A DNA stretch of 64,000 nt from positions 1 through 64,000 of the forward strand of contig NZ_OLMK01000115.1 of assembly GCF_900290235.1 (NCBI RefSeq). The letters are read 5' to 3'. Below the pieces are notes generated by a model. The model did not search any database. It was not told the origin of the DNA and saw nothing but the letters and a program-made list of their open reading frames with translations. Within the stretch, counting starts at the first letter, position 1, and each line of letters opens with the position of its first letter. The position numbers were made by a program, and so were the translations under genes. Shown piece by piece: positions 1 to 8,345 of the stretch. This DNA is from Streptomyces sp. MA5143a (lineage in GTDB: Bacteria > Actinomycetota > Actinomycetes > Streptomycetales > Streptomycetaceae).

Positions 1-82
1 GGGCGGTGCGGGGAGGGGCGGGGTAGGGAGGGCGGGGCGGGGAGCGGGGTGCGGGTGGTTCGGCGGGTGCGGGTGCGTCGTG

Positions 83-200
83 GTTTCTCGCGCAGTTCCC
101 CGCGCCCCTGAAGGGACCGGGCCTGCGGCCCGCCCTTCATGAAAAGCACGGGGCGTAGCCCCGGTCGCTTTTCAGGGGCGCGGGGAACTGCGCGACCAGC
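83..200. repeat. Composite palindromic repeat, copy 1
   Basis: Two perfect 24-bp inverted arms (89-112 and 171-194, beginning CGCGCAGTTCCCC) enclose a core of two smaller GC-rich hairpins (113-140 and 141-170). A second copy lies at 7036-7160 with the same outer arms, but its core is the reverse complement of this one. Elements of this look are common between Streptomyces genes; no coding potential is seen. The rest of 1-259 is G-rich low-complexity sequence with no gene. Confidence 0.9.
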
Positions 201-259
201 CCCCACGCACCCGCACCCGCCGACGAACCGCGCACCCCCGAGCTGCAAGGCGCCCGGCC

Positions 260-655
260 CTACTCCTCGCCGTCCTTCTCCCGCTTCTCCTTCTCCTGCC
301 GCTTCAGTTCCTCCTCGCGGCGCCGCAGATCCGCCTCCCAGCTCTTGAGGAGCGACTCGTCCTTCTTGTTCTCCTCGGACAGCGACTTCAGGAACTCGGG
401 ATTGTCGTCGGGAGCGACATACTCCGCGCGGTGGTTGCGGTGCCACTCGGAGGGCGTGCGCCCGTTCGCGGGGGCGTGGCGCAGCTTGCCCGCGGCGAGC
501 CACGCGATCGGCCCGACGATCCAGAAGAGCAGGATGATGAACACCCAGGCGATCTTGGGCAGGTGCTTCGCCTCGTCCTCGGGGGTGTTGAGGCAGTCGA
601 TGAACGCGTAGATGGTCAGCGCCAACGGCACGAGGTACATCAACACCCTGAGCAT
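260..655 (-). CDS. Small membrane protein, PLDc_N (cardiolipin synthase N-terminal-like) family
   Basis: 131 residues. Two hydrophobic helices (about residues 3-20 and 32-52, with IVGPIAWLAAG) resemble the PLDc_N domain that precedes phospholipase-D domains but here stands alone. They are followed by a charged, Lys/Glu-rich probable coiled coil to the C-terminus (about 85-131). The start at 655 is chosen because an AGGGGG-type ribosome site lies just upstream and the hydrophobic segment begins at once; a longer frame up to 751 adds only low-complexity Arg/Pro residues. It is divergent from mqnL. The function of stand-alone members is unknown; an envelope location is inferred. Confidence 0.75.
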   Translation of the reverse strand: MLRVLMYLVPLALTIYAFIDCLNTPEDEAKHLPKIAWVFIILLFWIVGPIAWLAAGKLRHAPANGRTPSEWHRNHRAEYVAPDDNPEFLKSLSEENKKDESLLKSWEADLRRREEELKRQEKEKREKDGEE

Positions 656-796
656 GGAACGCCCCCTGAAAAGCGGTGGTGGGCCCGTCCGCCGGGCCCC
701 CTGGTGACCGGCGGGACCGTGCGGCGCCGACCCTGTGCGGCGGAAAGCCATGACCCTACGCCGGGCCCCGTGACGGGGTCAGGGTAGCCCCTCGGG

Positions 797-802
797 GATA
801 CT
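797..802 (+). promoter_or_regulatory. Candidate -10 of a leaderless mqnL transcript
   Basis: GATACT ends 8 nt before the mqnL ATG and no good ribosome site precedes that ATG, so the mRNA may start at or next to the start codon. No clear -35 hexamer is visible at 17-19 bp. Confidence 0.4.
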
Positions 803-809
803 GGACCGC

Positions 810-2267
810 ATGGCTTACGACGATCTTCGTTCCCTGCTCCGCGCCCTGGAGCGCGAGGGCGATCTCAAGCGGATCAAGGCCGAGGTCGACCCGTATCTGG
901 AGGTCGGGGAGATCGTCGACCGGGTCAACAAGGCCGGCGGTCCCGCCCTCCTCTTCGAGAACGTCCGCGGGTCGAGCATGCCGCTCGCGATGAACGTCTT
1001 CGGGACCGACCGCCGCCTGCTGAAGGCCCTCGGCCTGAAGTCGTACGGCGAGATCAGCGAGAAGATCGGCGGGCTGCTCAAGCCGGAGCTGCCGCAGGGC
1101 TTCGTGGGGGTGCGCGAGGCGTTCGGGAAGCTCGGCTCGGTGGTGCACGTCCCGCCGAAGAAGGTGAAGGCGGACAGCGCCCCCGTGCAGGAGGTCGTCC
1201 TCCAGGGCGACGACGTGGACCTGGACCGGCTGCCCGCGCTGTTCACCTGGCCCAAGGACGGCGGCTCCTTCTTCAACCTCGGGCTCACCCACACCAAGCA
1301 CCCCGAGACCGGCGTCCGCAACCTCGGCCTGTACCGCCTCCAGCGCCACGACAAGCGCACCATCGGCATGCACTGGCAGATCCACAAGGACAGCCGCAAC
1401 CACTACCAGGTGGCCGCCAAGCGCGGTGAGCGGCTGCCGGTCGCCATCGCCTTCGGCTGCCCGCCCGCCGTGACGTACGCCTCCACCGCGCCGCTGCCCG
1501 GCGACATCGACGAGTACCTGTTCGCCGGGTTCGTCGCGGGCAAGCGGATCGAGATGGTCGACTGCAAGACGGTGCCGTTGCAGGTGCCGGCGAACGCCGA
1601 GGTCGTCATCGAGGGCTGGCTGGAGCCCGGCGAGATGCTGCCCGAGGGCCCCTTCGGCGACCACACCGGCTTCTACACCCCGCAGGAGCCCTTCCCCGCG
1701 CTGAAGATCGACTGCGTGACGATGCGGAAGCGCCCGCTGCTCCAGTCGATCGTCGTCGGCCGCCCCCCGACGGAGGACGGACCGCTGGGCCGCGCGACGG
1801 AACGCTTCTTCCTCCCCCTCCTCAAGATCATCGTCCCGGACATCGTGGACTACCACCTCCCCGAGTCCGGCGGCTTCCACAACTGCGCGATCGTCTCGAT
1901 CGAGAAGAAGTACCCGAAGCACGCGCAGAAGGTCATGCACGCCATCTGGGGCGCCCACATGATGTCCCTGACCAAGCTGATCGTGGTCGTCGACTCCGAC
2001 TGCGACGTCCACGACCTCCACGAGGTCGCCTGGCGGGCCCTCGGCAACACGGACTACGCCCGCGACCTCACCGTCGTCGAAGGCCCCGTGGACCACCTCG
2101 ACCACGCCTCCTACCAGCAGTTCTGGGGCGGCAAGGCCGGCATCGACGCGACGAGGAAGTGGATCGAGGAGGGCTACACCCGGGACGGCGGCTGGCCCGA
2201 CATGGTCGAGTCGGACCCCGACACGGCGGCGCTCGTCGACCGGCGCTGGAAGGAGTACGGCCTGTGA
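810..2267 (+). CDS. mqnL: Menaquinone biosynthesis decarboxylase, UbiD family (MqnL)
   Basis: 485 residues, the usual UbiD length. UbiD enzymes use prenylated FMN to remove a ring carboxylate. In the futalosine pathway MqnL decarboxylates the prenylated 1,4-dihydroxy-6-naphthoate. Family landmarks are visible: the N-terminal block ENVRGSSMPLAMNVFG, the flavin-binding block around NLGLYRLQRHDKRTIGMHW (about 170-188), and EGPFGDHTGFY (about 277-287) holding a conserved acidic residue. It overlaps the next gene (mqnP) by GTGA, so the two are probably translationally coupled. The cofactor-making UbiX-type gene lies 2.2 kb downstream. The assignment to MqnL rather than another UbiD rests on this neighbourhood with mqnP, the UbiX-type gene and mqnE. 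Confidence 0.92.
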   Translation: MAYDDLRSLLRALEREGDLKRIKAEVDPYLEVGEIVDRVNKAGGPALLFENVRGSSMPLAMNVFGTDRRLLKALGLKSYGEISEKIGGLLKPELPQGFVGVREAFGKLGSVVHVPPKKVKADSAPVQEVVLQGDDVDLDRLPALFTWPKDGGSFFNLGLTHTKHPETGVRNLGLYRLQRHDKRTIGMHWQIHKDSRNHYQVAAKRGERLPVAIAFGCPPAVTYASTAPLPGDIDEYLFAGFVAGKRIEMVDCKTVPLQVPANAEVVIEGWLEPGEMLPEGPFGDHTGFYTPQEPFPALKIDCVTMRKRPLLQSIVVGRPPTEDGPLGRATERFFLPLLKIIVPDIVDYHLPESGGFHNCAIVSIEKKYPKHAQKVMHAIWGAHMMSLTKLIVVVDSDCDVHDLHEVAWRALGNTDYARDLTVVEGPVDHLDHASYQQFWGGKAGIDATRKWIEEGYTRDGGWPDMVESDPDTAALVDRRWKEYGL

Positions 2268-3166
2268 GCAGCGCATCCGCGGCGATCCCCCAGCCGGGCC
2301 GGACCAAGGCGTTCCTGCGGCTGGTGATGATCGAGCACTCGATCTTCGCGCTGCCCTTCGCGTACATCGCCGCGCTGACCGCCATGTTCCAGCTGGACGG
2401 CAACATCCACTGGGTACGGCTGCTGCTGGTCACCGTCTGCATGGTCGGGCTGCGCACGTTCGCGATGGCCGCCAACCGGATCATCGACCGCGAGATCGAC
2501 GCGCGGAACCCGCGCACCGCGCACCGCGAGCTGGTGACCGGCGCGGTGTCCGTGAAGCACGCCTGGACCGGCGCCCTGATCGCCCTGGTGATCTTCCTGG
2601 GCGCGGCGGCGCTGCTGAACCCGCTCTGCCTGGCGCTCGCCCCCGTCGCCGTGATCCCGATGGTGGTCTACCCCTACGGCAAACGCTTCACCAACTACCC
2701 CCAGGCCATCCTGGGCCTCGCCCAGGCGATGGGCCCCGTCGGCGGCTGGCTCGCGATCACCGGCGAGTGGTCCTGGGACGCGGTGATCCTGGGTCTGGCC
2801 GTCGGCGTCTGGATCGGCGGCTTCGACCTCATCTACGCCTGCCAGGACGTCGACTCCGACCGCGACACCGGCGTCCTGTCGGTGCCGGCCCGCTTCGGCA
2901 TCCCGGCGGCGGTGTGGGCGGCGCGGGTGTGCCACGCCCTCACGACTGGCTTGTTCGTCTGGTACGCGCTGGCGACGGACGCGGGTTCCTTCCTGTGGCT
3001 GGGCCTGGCGATCGTGGCGGGCGCCTTCGTCTACGAGCACACGATCGTGCGGCCCCACGACCTGTCGCGGCTGAACCGCGCGTTCTTCTCCGTCAACGGC
3101 TTCATCGGCATTGCCCTGTTCGTGTGCGCGCTGCTGGATCTTCTGGTTCGGGGTCTGACCCTCTGA
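2264..3166 (+). CDS. mqnP: Menaquinone polyprenyltransferase, UbiA family (MqnP)
   Basis: 300 residues, integral membrane. It attaches the polyprenyl tail to the naphthoate nucleus. The two Mg-pyrophosphate Asp-rich motifs of UbiA enzymes are present: NRIIDREID near residue 70 and DLIYACQDVDSDRD near 188. About eight or nine hydrophobic helices are apparent. The GTG at 2264 overlaps the mqnL stop (GTGA); this start is preferred to the longer upstream frame, whose extra residues are out-of-frame mqnL sequence. It forms an operon with mqnL, and together they carry out the late prenylation and decarboxylation steps of futalosine-type menaquinone synthesis. Confidence 0.92.
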   Translation: MSSASAAIPQPGRTKAFLRLVMIEHSIFALPFAYIAALTAMFQLDGNIHWVRLLLVTVCMVGLRTFAMAANRIIDREIDARNPRTAHRELVTGAVSVKHAWTGALIALVIFLGAAALLNPLCLALAPVAVIPMVVYPYGKRFTNYPQAILGLAQAMGPVGGWLAITGEWSWDAVILGLAVGVWIGGFDLIYACQDVDSDRDTGVLSVPARFGIPAAVWAARVCHALTTGLFVWYALATDAGSFLWLGLAIVAGAFVYEHTIVRPHDLSRLNRAFFSVNGFIGIALFVCALLDLLVRGLTL

Positions 3167-3213
3167 ATACGGTGCGGCCTACCATCGAGTGCAGAAACTC
3201 CAGGGAGGCCAGC

Positions 3214-3786
3214 GTGACCGTCTCGGGCATCGACCGCCTGCACTCGCAGCTCAGCCGGTTCGAGGACATGTTCCCCGGCTATCGCATGGAGATTGTCGAG
3301 GGCAGCATCATGATGAGTCCGGTCAAGCCCCACCACGCGGAGACCATCCGACTGGTGTGGAACACCCTGCGGGAGCAGGTGGCCGAGGAATGGGGCTTCA
3401 CCAGCGATGTTGCCTTCCCCTTCGACGATGAGAACGAGTTCTGCCCTGACCTGGCCGTCATTCCCGCGGCGGAGGTCGAAAAGAACCAGGGGGCGTACTC
3501 ACCCGACCTCGTCGAAATCGTCGTCGAGGTCGTGTCCCAGGGCAGCATCCGCCGCGACTACGAGCTCAAGCCACGTTGGTACGCCTCTCGCGGCATCGCC
3601 AACTACCTGATCCTCGACCCGCTCAAGGGCCACTGCGTCACGATGTGGAACCCCGGCCCCGACGGTTACCGGGGTCGCGACACGATCTCCTACGGCCCCG
3701 ACGTCACCGTCGACTCGCCGCTGGGCAAGCTCACGATCGCCACCGGCCGCCTCCCCGTGGACCCGAAGGCACGCCCTACGCGGTGA
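3214..3786 (+). CDS. Uma2-family (DUF820) restriction-endonuclease-fold protein
   Basis: 190 residues. The Uma2 pattern is clear: VEGSIMMSPVKPHHAETI near the N-terminus, the PDLAVI Asp (about residue 83), an EVVSQGS acidic strand (about 105-111) and a following Arg/Lys (YELKPRWYA), a PD-(D/E)XK-like arrangement. The GTG at 3214 follows a GGAGG site by a good spacing. Its 3' end overlaps the convergent rhomboid gene by 11 bp. Uma2 proteins are numerous in Streptomyces and cyanobacteria; their biological role is not settled, and a nuclease role is inferred from fold only. It splits the menaquinone cluster and may be a local insertion. Confidence 0.85.
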   Translation: MTVSGIDRLHSQLSRFEDMFPGYRMEIVEGSIMMSPVKPHHAETIRLVWNTLREQVAEEWGFTSDVAFPFDDENEFCPDLAVIPAAEVEKNQGAYSPDLVEIVVEVVSQGSIRRDYELKPRWYASRGIANYLILDPLKGHCVTMWNPGPDGYRGRDTISYGPDVTVDSPLGKLTIATGRLPVDPKARPTR

Positions 3787-4399
3787 GCACCGCGCGGTGT
3801 TGGCGGCGCCGGAACACGAACGCCGACACCACCCCCGCCACCAGCCCGATCAGGTGGCCCTGCCAGCTGACGCCTGCCGCGGTCGGTGCGATGCCCGCGA
3901 GGATCGAGCCGCCCCAGATCGCCCCGACCAGCACTCCCACCGCGACCCCTGCCAGCCGGCGCTCCACGAAGCCGCTGACGACGAGGAAGCCGAAGAGGCC
4001 GAAGACGACGCCGGAGGCGCCCGCCGTGTTGGTGTTGTCCGGGGATATCAGCCAGACACCCAGACCGTCGGCCACGATGATCAGCGCGCAGACCGCGGCG
4101 AACCGGCGGATCCCGCCCAGCGCCGCGAGGAAGCCGAGCACCAGCAGCGGCACGCTGTTGGCCGCGACATGGCCGAAGCCGAAGTGGATGAACGACGCGG
4201 GCACGACGTCGACCAGCTCGGGCACCGACCGCGGCATGATGCCGAAGTCGTCCAGCGCGTTCCCGCTGGCCACGTCGATCACTTCGAGGATCCACAGCAG
4301 GGCCACCCAGCCCGCCATCAGCTTGGCGGCGGCCTTCGCGCGGTCCCCGCGCGACCACTCCCGATCAGGGCTCAGCGCCCCGCGCACTCCACCTGCCAT
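3776..4399 (-). CDS. Rhomboid-family intramembrane serine protease
   Basis: 207 residues with about six membrane helices. Rhomboids cleave membrane-spanning substrates inside the bilayer. The catalytic Ser is Ser129 in GASG, the partner His is His182 in GHLIG, and the HxxxN motif is His77/Asn81 (GHVAANS). All expected residues are present, so activity is likely. The ATG at 4399 has a GGGGG-rich site upstream; the much longer open frame extending to 5221 is antisense to the UbiX-type gene. It lies convergent to the Uma2 gene and divergent from the UbiX-type gene. The substrate is unknown. Confidence 0.9.
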   Translation of the reverse strand: MAGGVRGALSPDREWSRGDRAKAAAKLMAGWVALLWILEVIDVASGNALDDFGIMPRSVPELVDVVPASFIHFGFGHVAANSVPLLVLGFLAALGGIRRFAAVCALIIVADGLGVWLISPDNTNTAGASGVVFGLFGFLVVSGFVERRLAGVAVGVLVGAIWGGSILAGIAPTAAGVSWQGHLIGLVAGVVSAFVFRRRQHRAVLTA

Positions 4400-4476
4400 G
4401 TCAACCCCCGACTCAACTCGTCCCCTCAGTGGAACGGCCGTGCCCCCTTGACCGGTTCCCGCCCCACGGCGCCGGA

Positions 4477-4482
4477 TAGGCT
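4477..4482 (+). promoter_or_regulatory. Candidate -10 of a leaderless UbiX-type transcript
   Basis: TAGGCT ends 8 nt before the GTG start of the prenyltransferase. TTGACC at 4448 is too far away (23-bp spacer) to be a confident -35. Confidence 0.4.
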
Positions 4483-4489
4483 CGGTGTC

Positions 4490-5206
4490 GTGAACCGAGT
4501 CAAGCCAGGAGAGACGGCGCGTACGCCTTGGATCGTAGGGGTCTCCGGCGCATCCGGCACCCCATACGCCGCCGCCGTGCTGCGCGCGCTCCTCGCCGCG
4601 GACGAAAGCGTCGACCTCGTGGTGTCCCGAGCGTCGCGGCTGACCCTGCTGGACGAGACGGGCATCGCGTTCCGGGACGCGCACTGGCGTGACGACCTGC
4701 GGGAATGGCTGTCGCGCGGCGCCGACGGCAAGCCCGGCACCTTTCCGGTGGACGTCGACGGCGACCGTGTACGGCACTGGAGCGCCGGCGACCTGGCCGC
4801 CGGACCGTCCTCGGGCTCGTACCCCGTCAAGGGCATGCTGATCGTCCCCGCGTCGACGGCGTGCGTCGCGGGCGTGGCCCTGGGGCTCAGCAAGGACCTG
4901 CTGCAACGGGCGGCGAGCGTCACCCTGAAGGAACGGCGCCGGCTCGTCGTCGCCGTACGGGAGACGCCGCTGAACGGGCAGACCCTGCGGCATCTGGTGA
5001 CCCTGGACGACGCGGGAGCGACCGTACTGCCCGCCTCCCCGGCCTTCTACGCGGGGGCCACGCACATCCAGGACCTGGTGGACTTCGTGGCCGGACGGGT
5101 GCTGGACGCGGCGGGCGTCCCGCACACCCTGTACCGGCGCTGGGAGGGCGAGATCGGCGGGTCCCGCCCCTCCGGGACGAGCGACACCACGCGCAGGGGC
5201 ACCTGA
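4490..5206 (+). CDS. Flavin prenyltransferase, UbiX family (supplies prFMN to MqnL)
   Basis: 238 residues. UbiX joins dimethylallyl phosphate to FMN to make the prFMN cofactor required by UbiD-type enzymes. The N-terminal flavin motif GVSGASGTPYA (about 17-27), the Ser/Gly-rich SSGSYPVKGM, and the signature LKERRRLVVAVRETPLN with downstream LP-SPAFY are all seen. It is slightly longer than the usual 190-210 residues, the extra lying at both ends. GTG at 4490 is the first in-frame start consistent with the domain. The neighbouring mqnL is its obvious client. Some annotations name this gene mqnM or ubiX; no symbol is given because usage varies. Confidence 0.9.
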   Translation: MNRVKPGETARTPWIVGVSGASGTPYAAAVLRALLAADESVDLVVSRASRLTLLDETGIAFRDAHWRDDLREWLSRGADGKPGTFPVDVDGDRVRHWSAGDLAAGPSSGSYPVKGMLIVPASTACVAGVALGLSKDLLQRAASVTLKERRRLVVAVRETPLNGQTLRHLVTLDDAGATVLPASPAFYAGATHIQDLVDFVAGRVLDAAGVPHTLYRRWEGEIGGSRPSGTSDTTRRGT

Positions 5207-5298
5207 GCGGCGTCCGCGCACCCCGCGCGTACGCGCACCACTGGCAACTCACCGAGCAATTCTTCAGTGCAACTCTTCAGCGGAAGGCAACCGATCGC

Positions 5299-5754
5299 AT
5301 GGACGCGGTGGACAGGCAGCTCATCCAGGCCCTGAGGGAGAACGGCCGGGCCTCCTACGCGGAGCTGGGGCGCCTCGTCGGCCTGTCGGGACCCAGTGTC
5401 ACCGACCGCATCAACCGGCTGGAGGCCGCCGGTGTCATCACCGGCTATCGCGCCACCGTCGACGCGGCCTCCCTCGGCCTCGGCGTGATCGCGCTCATCG
5501 GGATCTCGCTCTCCGACGCCGCCGACCACGAGGACGTGGCGAACCGGCTCCGCGACCTCGACGAGATCGAGGACTGCTGGTTCATCGCCGGCGACGACTC
5601 CTTCATGCTCAAGGTGCGCGCCACCGACGTCGACGGCCTGGAGAAGACGATCCGCCGGCTGTCCGGCACGAAGGGCGTCTCCCGGACCCGTACGACGATC
5701 GTGCTCTCCACGAAGTGGGAGAACAGGGTGGGTGAGCTGCCCGAGGAGCAGTAG
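5299..5754 (+). CDS. Lrp/AsnC-family transcriptional regulator
   Basis: 151 residues. The N-terminal winged HTH (DRQLIQALRENGRASYAELGRL at about 5-26, then GPSVTDRINRLEAAGVI) is followed by a RAM ligand-binding domain (about 65-140). A GGAAGG site precedes the ATG. It is placed between the UbiX-type gene and mqnE, all on the same strand, so it may respond to an amino acid or small ligand and control menaquinone genes; that role is inference from position. The gene ends 60 bp before mqnE. Confidence 0.9.
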   Translation: MDAVDRQLIQALRENGRASYAELGRLVGLSGPSVTDRINRLEAAGVITGYRATVDAASLGLGVIALIGISLSDAADHEDVANRLRDLDEIEDCWFIAGDDSFMLKVRATDVDGLEKTIRRLSGTKGVSRTRTTIVLSTKWENRVGELPEEQ

Positions 5755-5814
5755 ACCTCGGGGAGTACGGTGGCGGGGTTGTCCATTGAGGGAAGACTGA
5801 GGGAAGGCGGAGGC

Positions 5815-6978
5815 ATGGACGTCGGGCTCAAGCGCGAGCTGGAGGAGAAGGTCCGCTCCGGTGAGCGGCTGACCCGCGAGGACGGCATCGCGCTGTACGA
5901 GTCGGACGACCTGGCGTGGCTGGGCGGGCTCGCACACGAGGTGCGGACGCGGAAGAACGGCGACGTCGTCCACTTCAACGTCAACCGTCACCTCAACATG
6001 ACCAATGTGTGCACGGCCTCCTGCGCCTACTGCTCCTTCCAGCGCAAGCCGGGGGAGAAGGACGCGTACACGATGCGCATCGAGGAGGCGGTGAAGCTCG
6101 CCAAGGCGATGGAGTCGGAGAACCTCACGGAACTCCACATCGTCAACGGCCTGCACCCGAACCTGCCGTGGCGCTACTACCCGCGCTCGCTGCGGGAGTT
6201 GAAGGCGGCCCTCCCGCACGTCTCGCTGAAGGCCTTCACCGCCACGGAGATCCACCACTTCGAGACGATCAGCGGGCTGTCGGCGTCGGAGATCCTCGAC
6301 GAACTGATCGACGCGGGCCTGGAGTCCCTGACGGGCGGCGGCGCGGAGATCTTCGACTGGGAGGTCCGCCGGCACATCGTCGACCACCGCACCCACTGGG
6401 AGGACTGGTCGCGGATCCACCGCCTGGCGCACGAGAAGGGGCTGAAGACCCCGTGCACCATGCTCTACGGCCACATCGAGGAGCCCCGGCACCGCGTCGA
6501 CCACGTCCTGCGGCTGCGGGAGCTCCAGGACGAGACCGGCGGCTTCCAGGTCTTCATCCCGCTGCGCTACCAGCACGACTTCGTGGACGTGAAGGACGGC
6601 AAGGTACGCAACCGGCTCCAGGCGCGTACGCAGATGGCGACGGGCGCGGAGGCGCTGAAGACCTTCGCGGTGTCGCGGCTGCTCTTCGACAACGTCCCGC
6701 ACGTGAAGGTCTTCTGGGTGATGCACGGCGTCCAGACCGCGCAGCTCGCGCTCCAGCACGGCGCGGACGACATGGACGGGTCGGTCGTCGAGTACAAGAT
6801 CACGCACGACGCGGACAACTACGGCACGCCGAACAAGCTGACCCGGGAGGATCTGCTGGACCTCATCCGCGACGCCGGGTTCCGGCCGGTGGAGCGGAAT
6901 ACGCGGTACGAGATCATCCGGGAGTACGAGGGGGCGGATCCGCTGCGGCGGGAGTCTCCTCAGCCGATGAGGGTGTGA
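5815..6978 (+). CDS. mqnE: Aminofutalosine synthase, radical SAM (MqnE)
   Basis: 387 residues. MqnE adds the adenosyl radical to 3-[(1-carboxyvinyl)oxy]benzoate, the MqnA product, to give aminofutalosine. The radical SAM cysteine cluster is C66-x3-C70-x2-C73 (CTASCAYCSF), followed by ELHIVNGLHP and TGGGAEIF, typical of the MqnE/MqnC/CofH group. The ATG at 5815 is chosen because GGAGGC lies just upstream; an earlier GTG at 5770 adds only 15 unsupported residues. MqnE is distinguished from its paralogue MqnC, which lies at 41040-42239, by this cluster and its neighbours. Confidence 0.94.
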   Translation: MDVGLKRELEEKVRSGERLTREDGIALYESDDLAWLGGLAHEVRTRKNGDVVHFNVNRHLNMTNVCTASCAYCSFQRKPGEKDAYTMRIEEAVKLAKAMESENLTELHIVNGLHPNLPWRYYPRSLRELKAALPHVSLKAFTATEIHHFETISGLSASEILDELIDAGLESLTGGGAEIFDWEVRRHIVDHRTHWEDWSRIHRLAHEKGLKTPCTMLYGHIEEPRHRVDHVLRLRELQDETGGFQVFIPLRYQHDFVDVKDGKVRNRLQARTQMATGAEALKTFAVSRLLFDNVPHVKVFWVMHGVQTAQLALQHGADDMDGSVVEYKITHDADNYGTPNKLTREDLLDLIRDAGFRPVERNTRYEIIREYEGADPLRRESPQPMRV

Positions 6979-7035
6979 GCCGGGCGCCCAGTGGGTCGGG
7001 GGTGCGGGTTCGTTGGCGGGTGCGGCTGAGTGGGG

Positions 7036-7160
7036 GTTTCTCGCGCAGTTCCCCGCGCCCCTGAAAAGCGACCGGGGCTGCGCCCCGTGCTTCTCAGGGG
7101 ATGAAGGGCGGGCCGCAGGCCCGACCCTTCAGGGGCGCGGGGAACTGCGCGACCAGCCCT
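7036..7160. repeat. Composite palindromic repeat, copy 2 (core inverted relative to copy 1)
   Basis: The same 24-bp arms as at 83-200 occur at 7042-7065 and 7128-7151, and the flanks (TTTCTCG before, GACCAGCC after) run in the same direction as in copy 1. The core 7066-7127, however, matches the reverse complement of the copy 1 core with a few substitutions and small indels. Confidence 0.9.
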
Positions 7161-7194
7161 CACCCGCCCGCACGTGTCCACTGTCCGAATCTGT

Positions 7195-7225
7195 TTGACG
7201 CGCCGCCGAACGTAATGGCTAATCT
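7195..7225 (+). promoter_or_regulatory. Promoter for a leaderless acetyltransferase mRNA
   Basis: TTGACG (7195-7200), a 19-bp spacer and TAATCT (7220-7225). The ATG begins 7 nt after the -10 and there is no ribosome site, so a leaderless transcript is likely. Confidence 0.6.
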
Positions 7226-7231
7226 CAACCC

Positions 7232-7756
7232 ATGGCCCTTACCTTCCAGCTCGACCCTCCCCTCACGCCCGACCTCCGCGACGGCATCCTCCGCCTCTGG
7301 GCGGACGTCTCCAATGCCGGTGGCGCCGTCGGGTTCGTCGCGCCGGTGGCGCCGGAGGCGATACGGCCCGAGTTGGTGAAGCACATGGTGGGCATGGCGG
7401 AGGGGCGGCAGCGGCTGCTGGTCGGGTTCGACGCGGCCGGCGCGCCCGCCGCCACCGCGTTCTTCAGCTTCAACACGCACCGCCTGATGACGCACTGGGT
7501 CTGGCTGTACACGGTGATGGTGCACCCCGCCCACCAGGGCAAGGGCTACGGCCGCGACCTCATGACGGCGGCCGAGGAGGCGGCCCGCGGCTTCGACGGC
7601 ATCGACGCCGTCCGTCTCACCTGCCGCGGCGGCCTCGGCCTGGAGCACTTCTACGCGGCGTGCGGCTACAAGGAGGTCGGCCGCGTCCCCGGCGCCATCC
7701 GGGTCGCCCCCGACGACCACCGCGACGACATCACGATGCTCCTGTCCCTGACCTGA
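7232..7756 (+). CDS. GNAT-family N-acetyltransferase
   Basis: 174 residues. The acetyl-CoA binding motif is seen as VHPAHQGKGYGRDLM (about 93-107; Q-x2-G-x-G), with the following helix and a C-terminal EHFYAACGYKEVGRV block (about 132-146). The substrate cannot be told from sequence. The ATG at 7232 sits where a transcript from the promoter above would begin. The stop codon lies inside a (CTGAC)n microsatellite (7748-7771). Confidence 0.85.
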   Translation: MALTFQLDPPLTPDLRDGILRLWADVSNAGGAVGFVAPVAPEAIRPELVKHMVGMAEGRQRLLVGFDAAGAPAATAFFSFNTHRLMTHWVWLYTVMVHPAHQGKGYGRDLMTAAEEAARGFDGIDAVRLTCRGGLGLEHFYAACGYKEVGRVPGAIRVAPDDHRDDITMLLSLT

Positions 7757-7771
7757 CCTGACCTGACCTGA
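7748..7771. repeat. (CTGAC)n pentanucleotide repeat over a stop codon
   Basis: Four full CTGAC units plus CTGA. The acetyltransferase stop TGA (7754-7756) lies in the second unit. Unit-number changes would mostly alter sequence after the stop. Confidence 0.85.
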
Positions 7772-7879
7772 GCCGCGCCCGCCCCGCCCGCACCCCCGTG
7801 CAAGATCGCCCCCCGACCGTGCTTCACTGGACGGTGGCCTTTGCGAACGTCCGGTACGGAAACGGAAGAGTGGATTGAG

Positions 7880-8269
7880 ATGCTCCGCTACACACTGATG
7901 CGCCTCGGGATCTTCGTGGGCTGCTTCGTGGTCGTCTGGGCCCTCGTCTACTCCGGCGTCGCCCCGCGCGGCCTCGGCTCCTCCAACGGCATGTGGATGA
8001 TCATGCTGGCCCTCGTCGTCTCCGCGCCGATCAGCTTCGTGGCCCTCCGCAAGGAGCGCGACCGGGCCTCGGAGCGGATCGCCCCGCGCCTCGACCGTTC
8101 CATCGACCGTGTGAAGTCCAACCTCGCCGCCAACCGCAGCCAGGAGGACGAGGCGGACGACGCGGCCCGCACCCCGGCCCCGTCCGGCGCCACCGCCGCG
8201 GACACCGACGCCGGGAACGCCAAGGCCGCCGAGAGCGGCGCGGAGGCCGAGGGCGTCAAGGCCTCCTAG
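7880..8269 (+). CDS. DUF4229 family membrane protein
   Basis: 129 residues. Two hydrophobic helices at the N-terminus (about 5-24 and 36-56) are followed by the basic ALRKERDRASERIAPRLD segment and an acidic, Ala-rich, probably disordered tail. This layout is that of the actinobacterial DUF4229 family, whose function is unknown. The ATG at 7880 is preceded by GGATTG; an upstream GTG at 7841 would add 13 polar residues before the first helix and is less likely. Confidence 0.7.
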   Translation: MLRYTLMRLGIFVGCFVVVWALVYSGVAPRGLGSSNGMWMIMLALVVSAPISFVALRKERDRASERIAPRLDRSIDRVKSNLAANRSQEDEADDAARTPAPSGATAADTDAGNAKAAESGAEAEGVKAS

Positions 8270-8332
8270 CGGGACAGGGCGGCCGGCCGGTCCGCCCGGA
8301 AACGGCCGGGATCTTTCCCGGCGGCAGAACCG

Positions 8333-8338
8333 TACGCT
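8333..8338 (+). promoter_or_regulatory. Candidate -10 for leaderless TetR gene
   Basis: TACGCT ends 8 nt before the ATG at 8346, which lacks a ribosome site. Confidence 0.4.
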
Positions 8339-8345
8339 TGCCCGC

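Noticed and set aside
756..2276. A 506-codon open frame on the minus strand opposite mqnL
   Set aside because: It is antisense to a clear UbiD gene; its protein is Arg/Val/Leu/Gly low-complexity with no domain, as GC-rich genes create on the reverse strand.
4448..4482. TTGACC/TAGGCT as a full promoter for the UbiX-type gene
   Set aside because: The spacer is 23 bp, too long for the usual sigma factor; only the -10 was kept.
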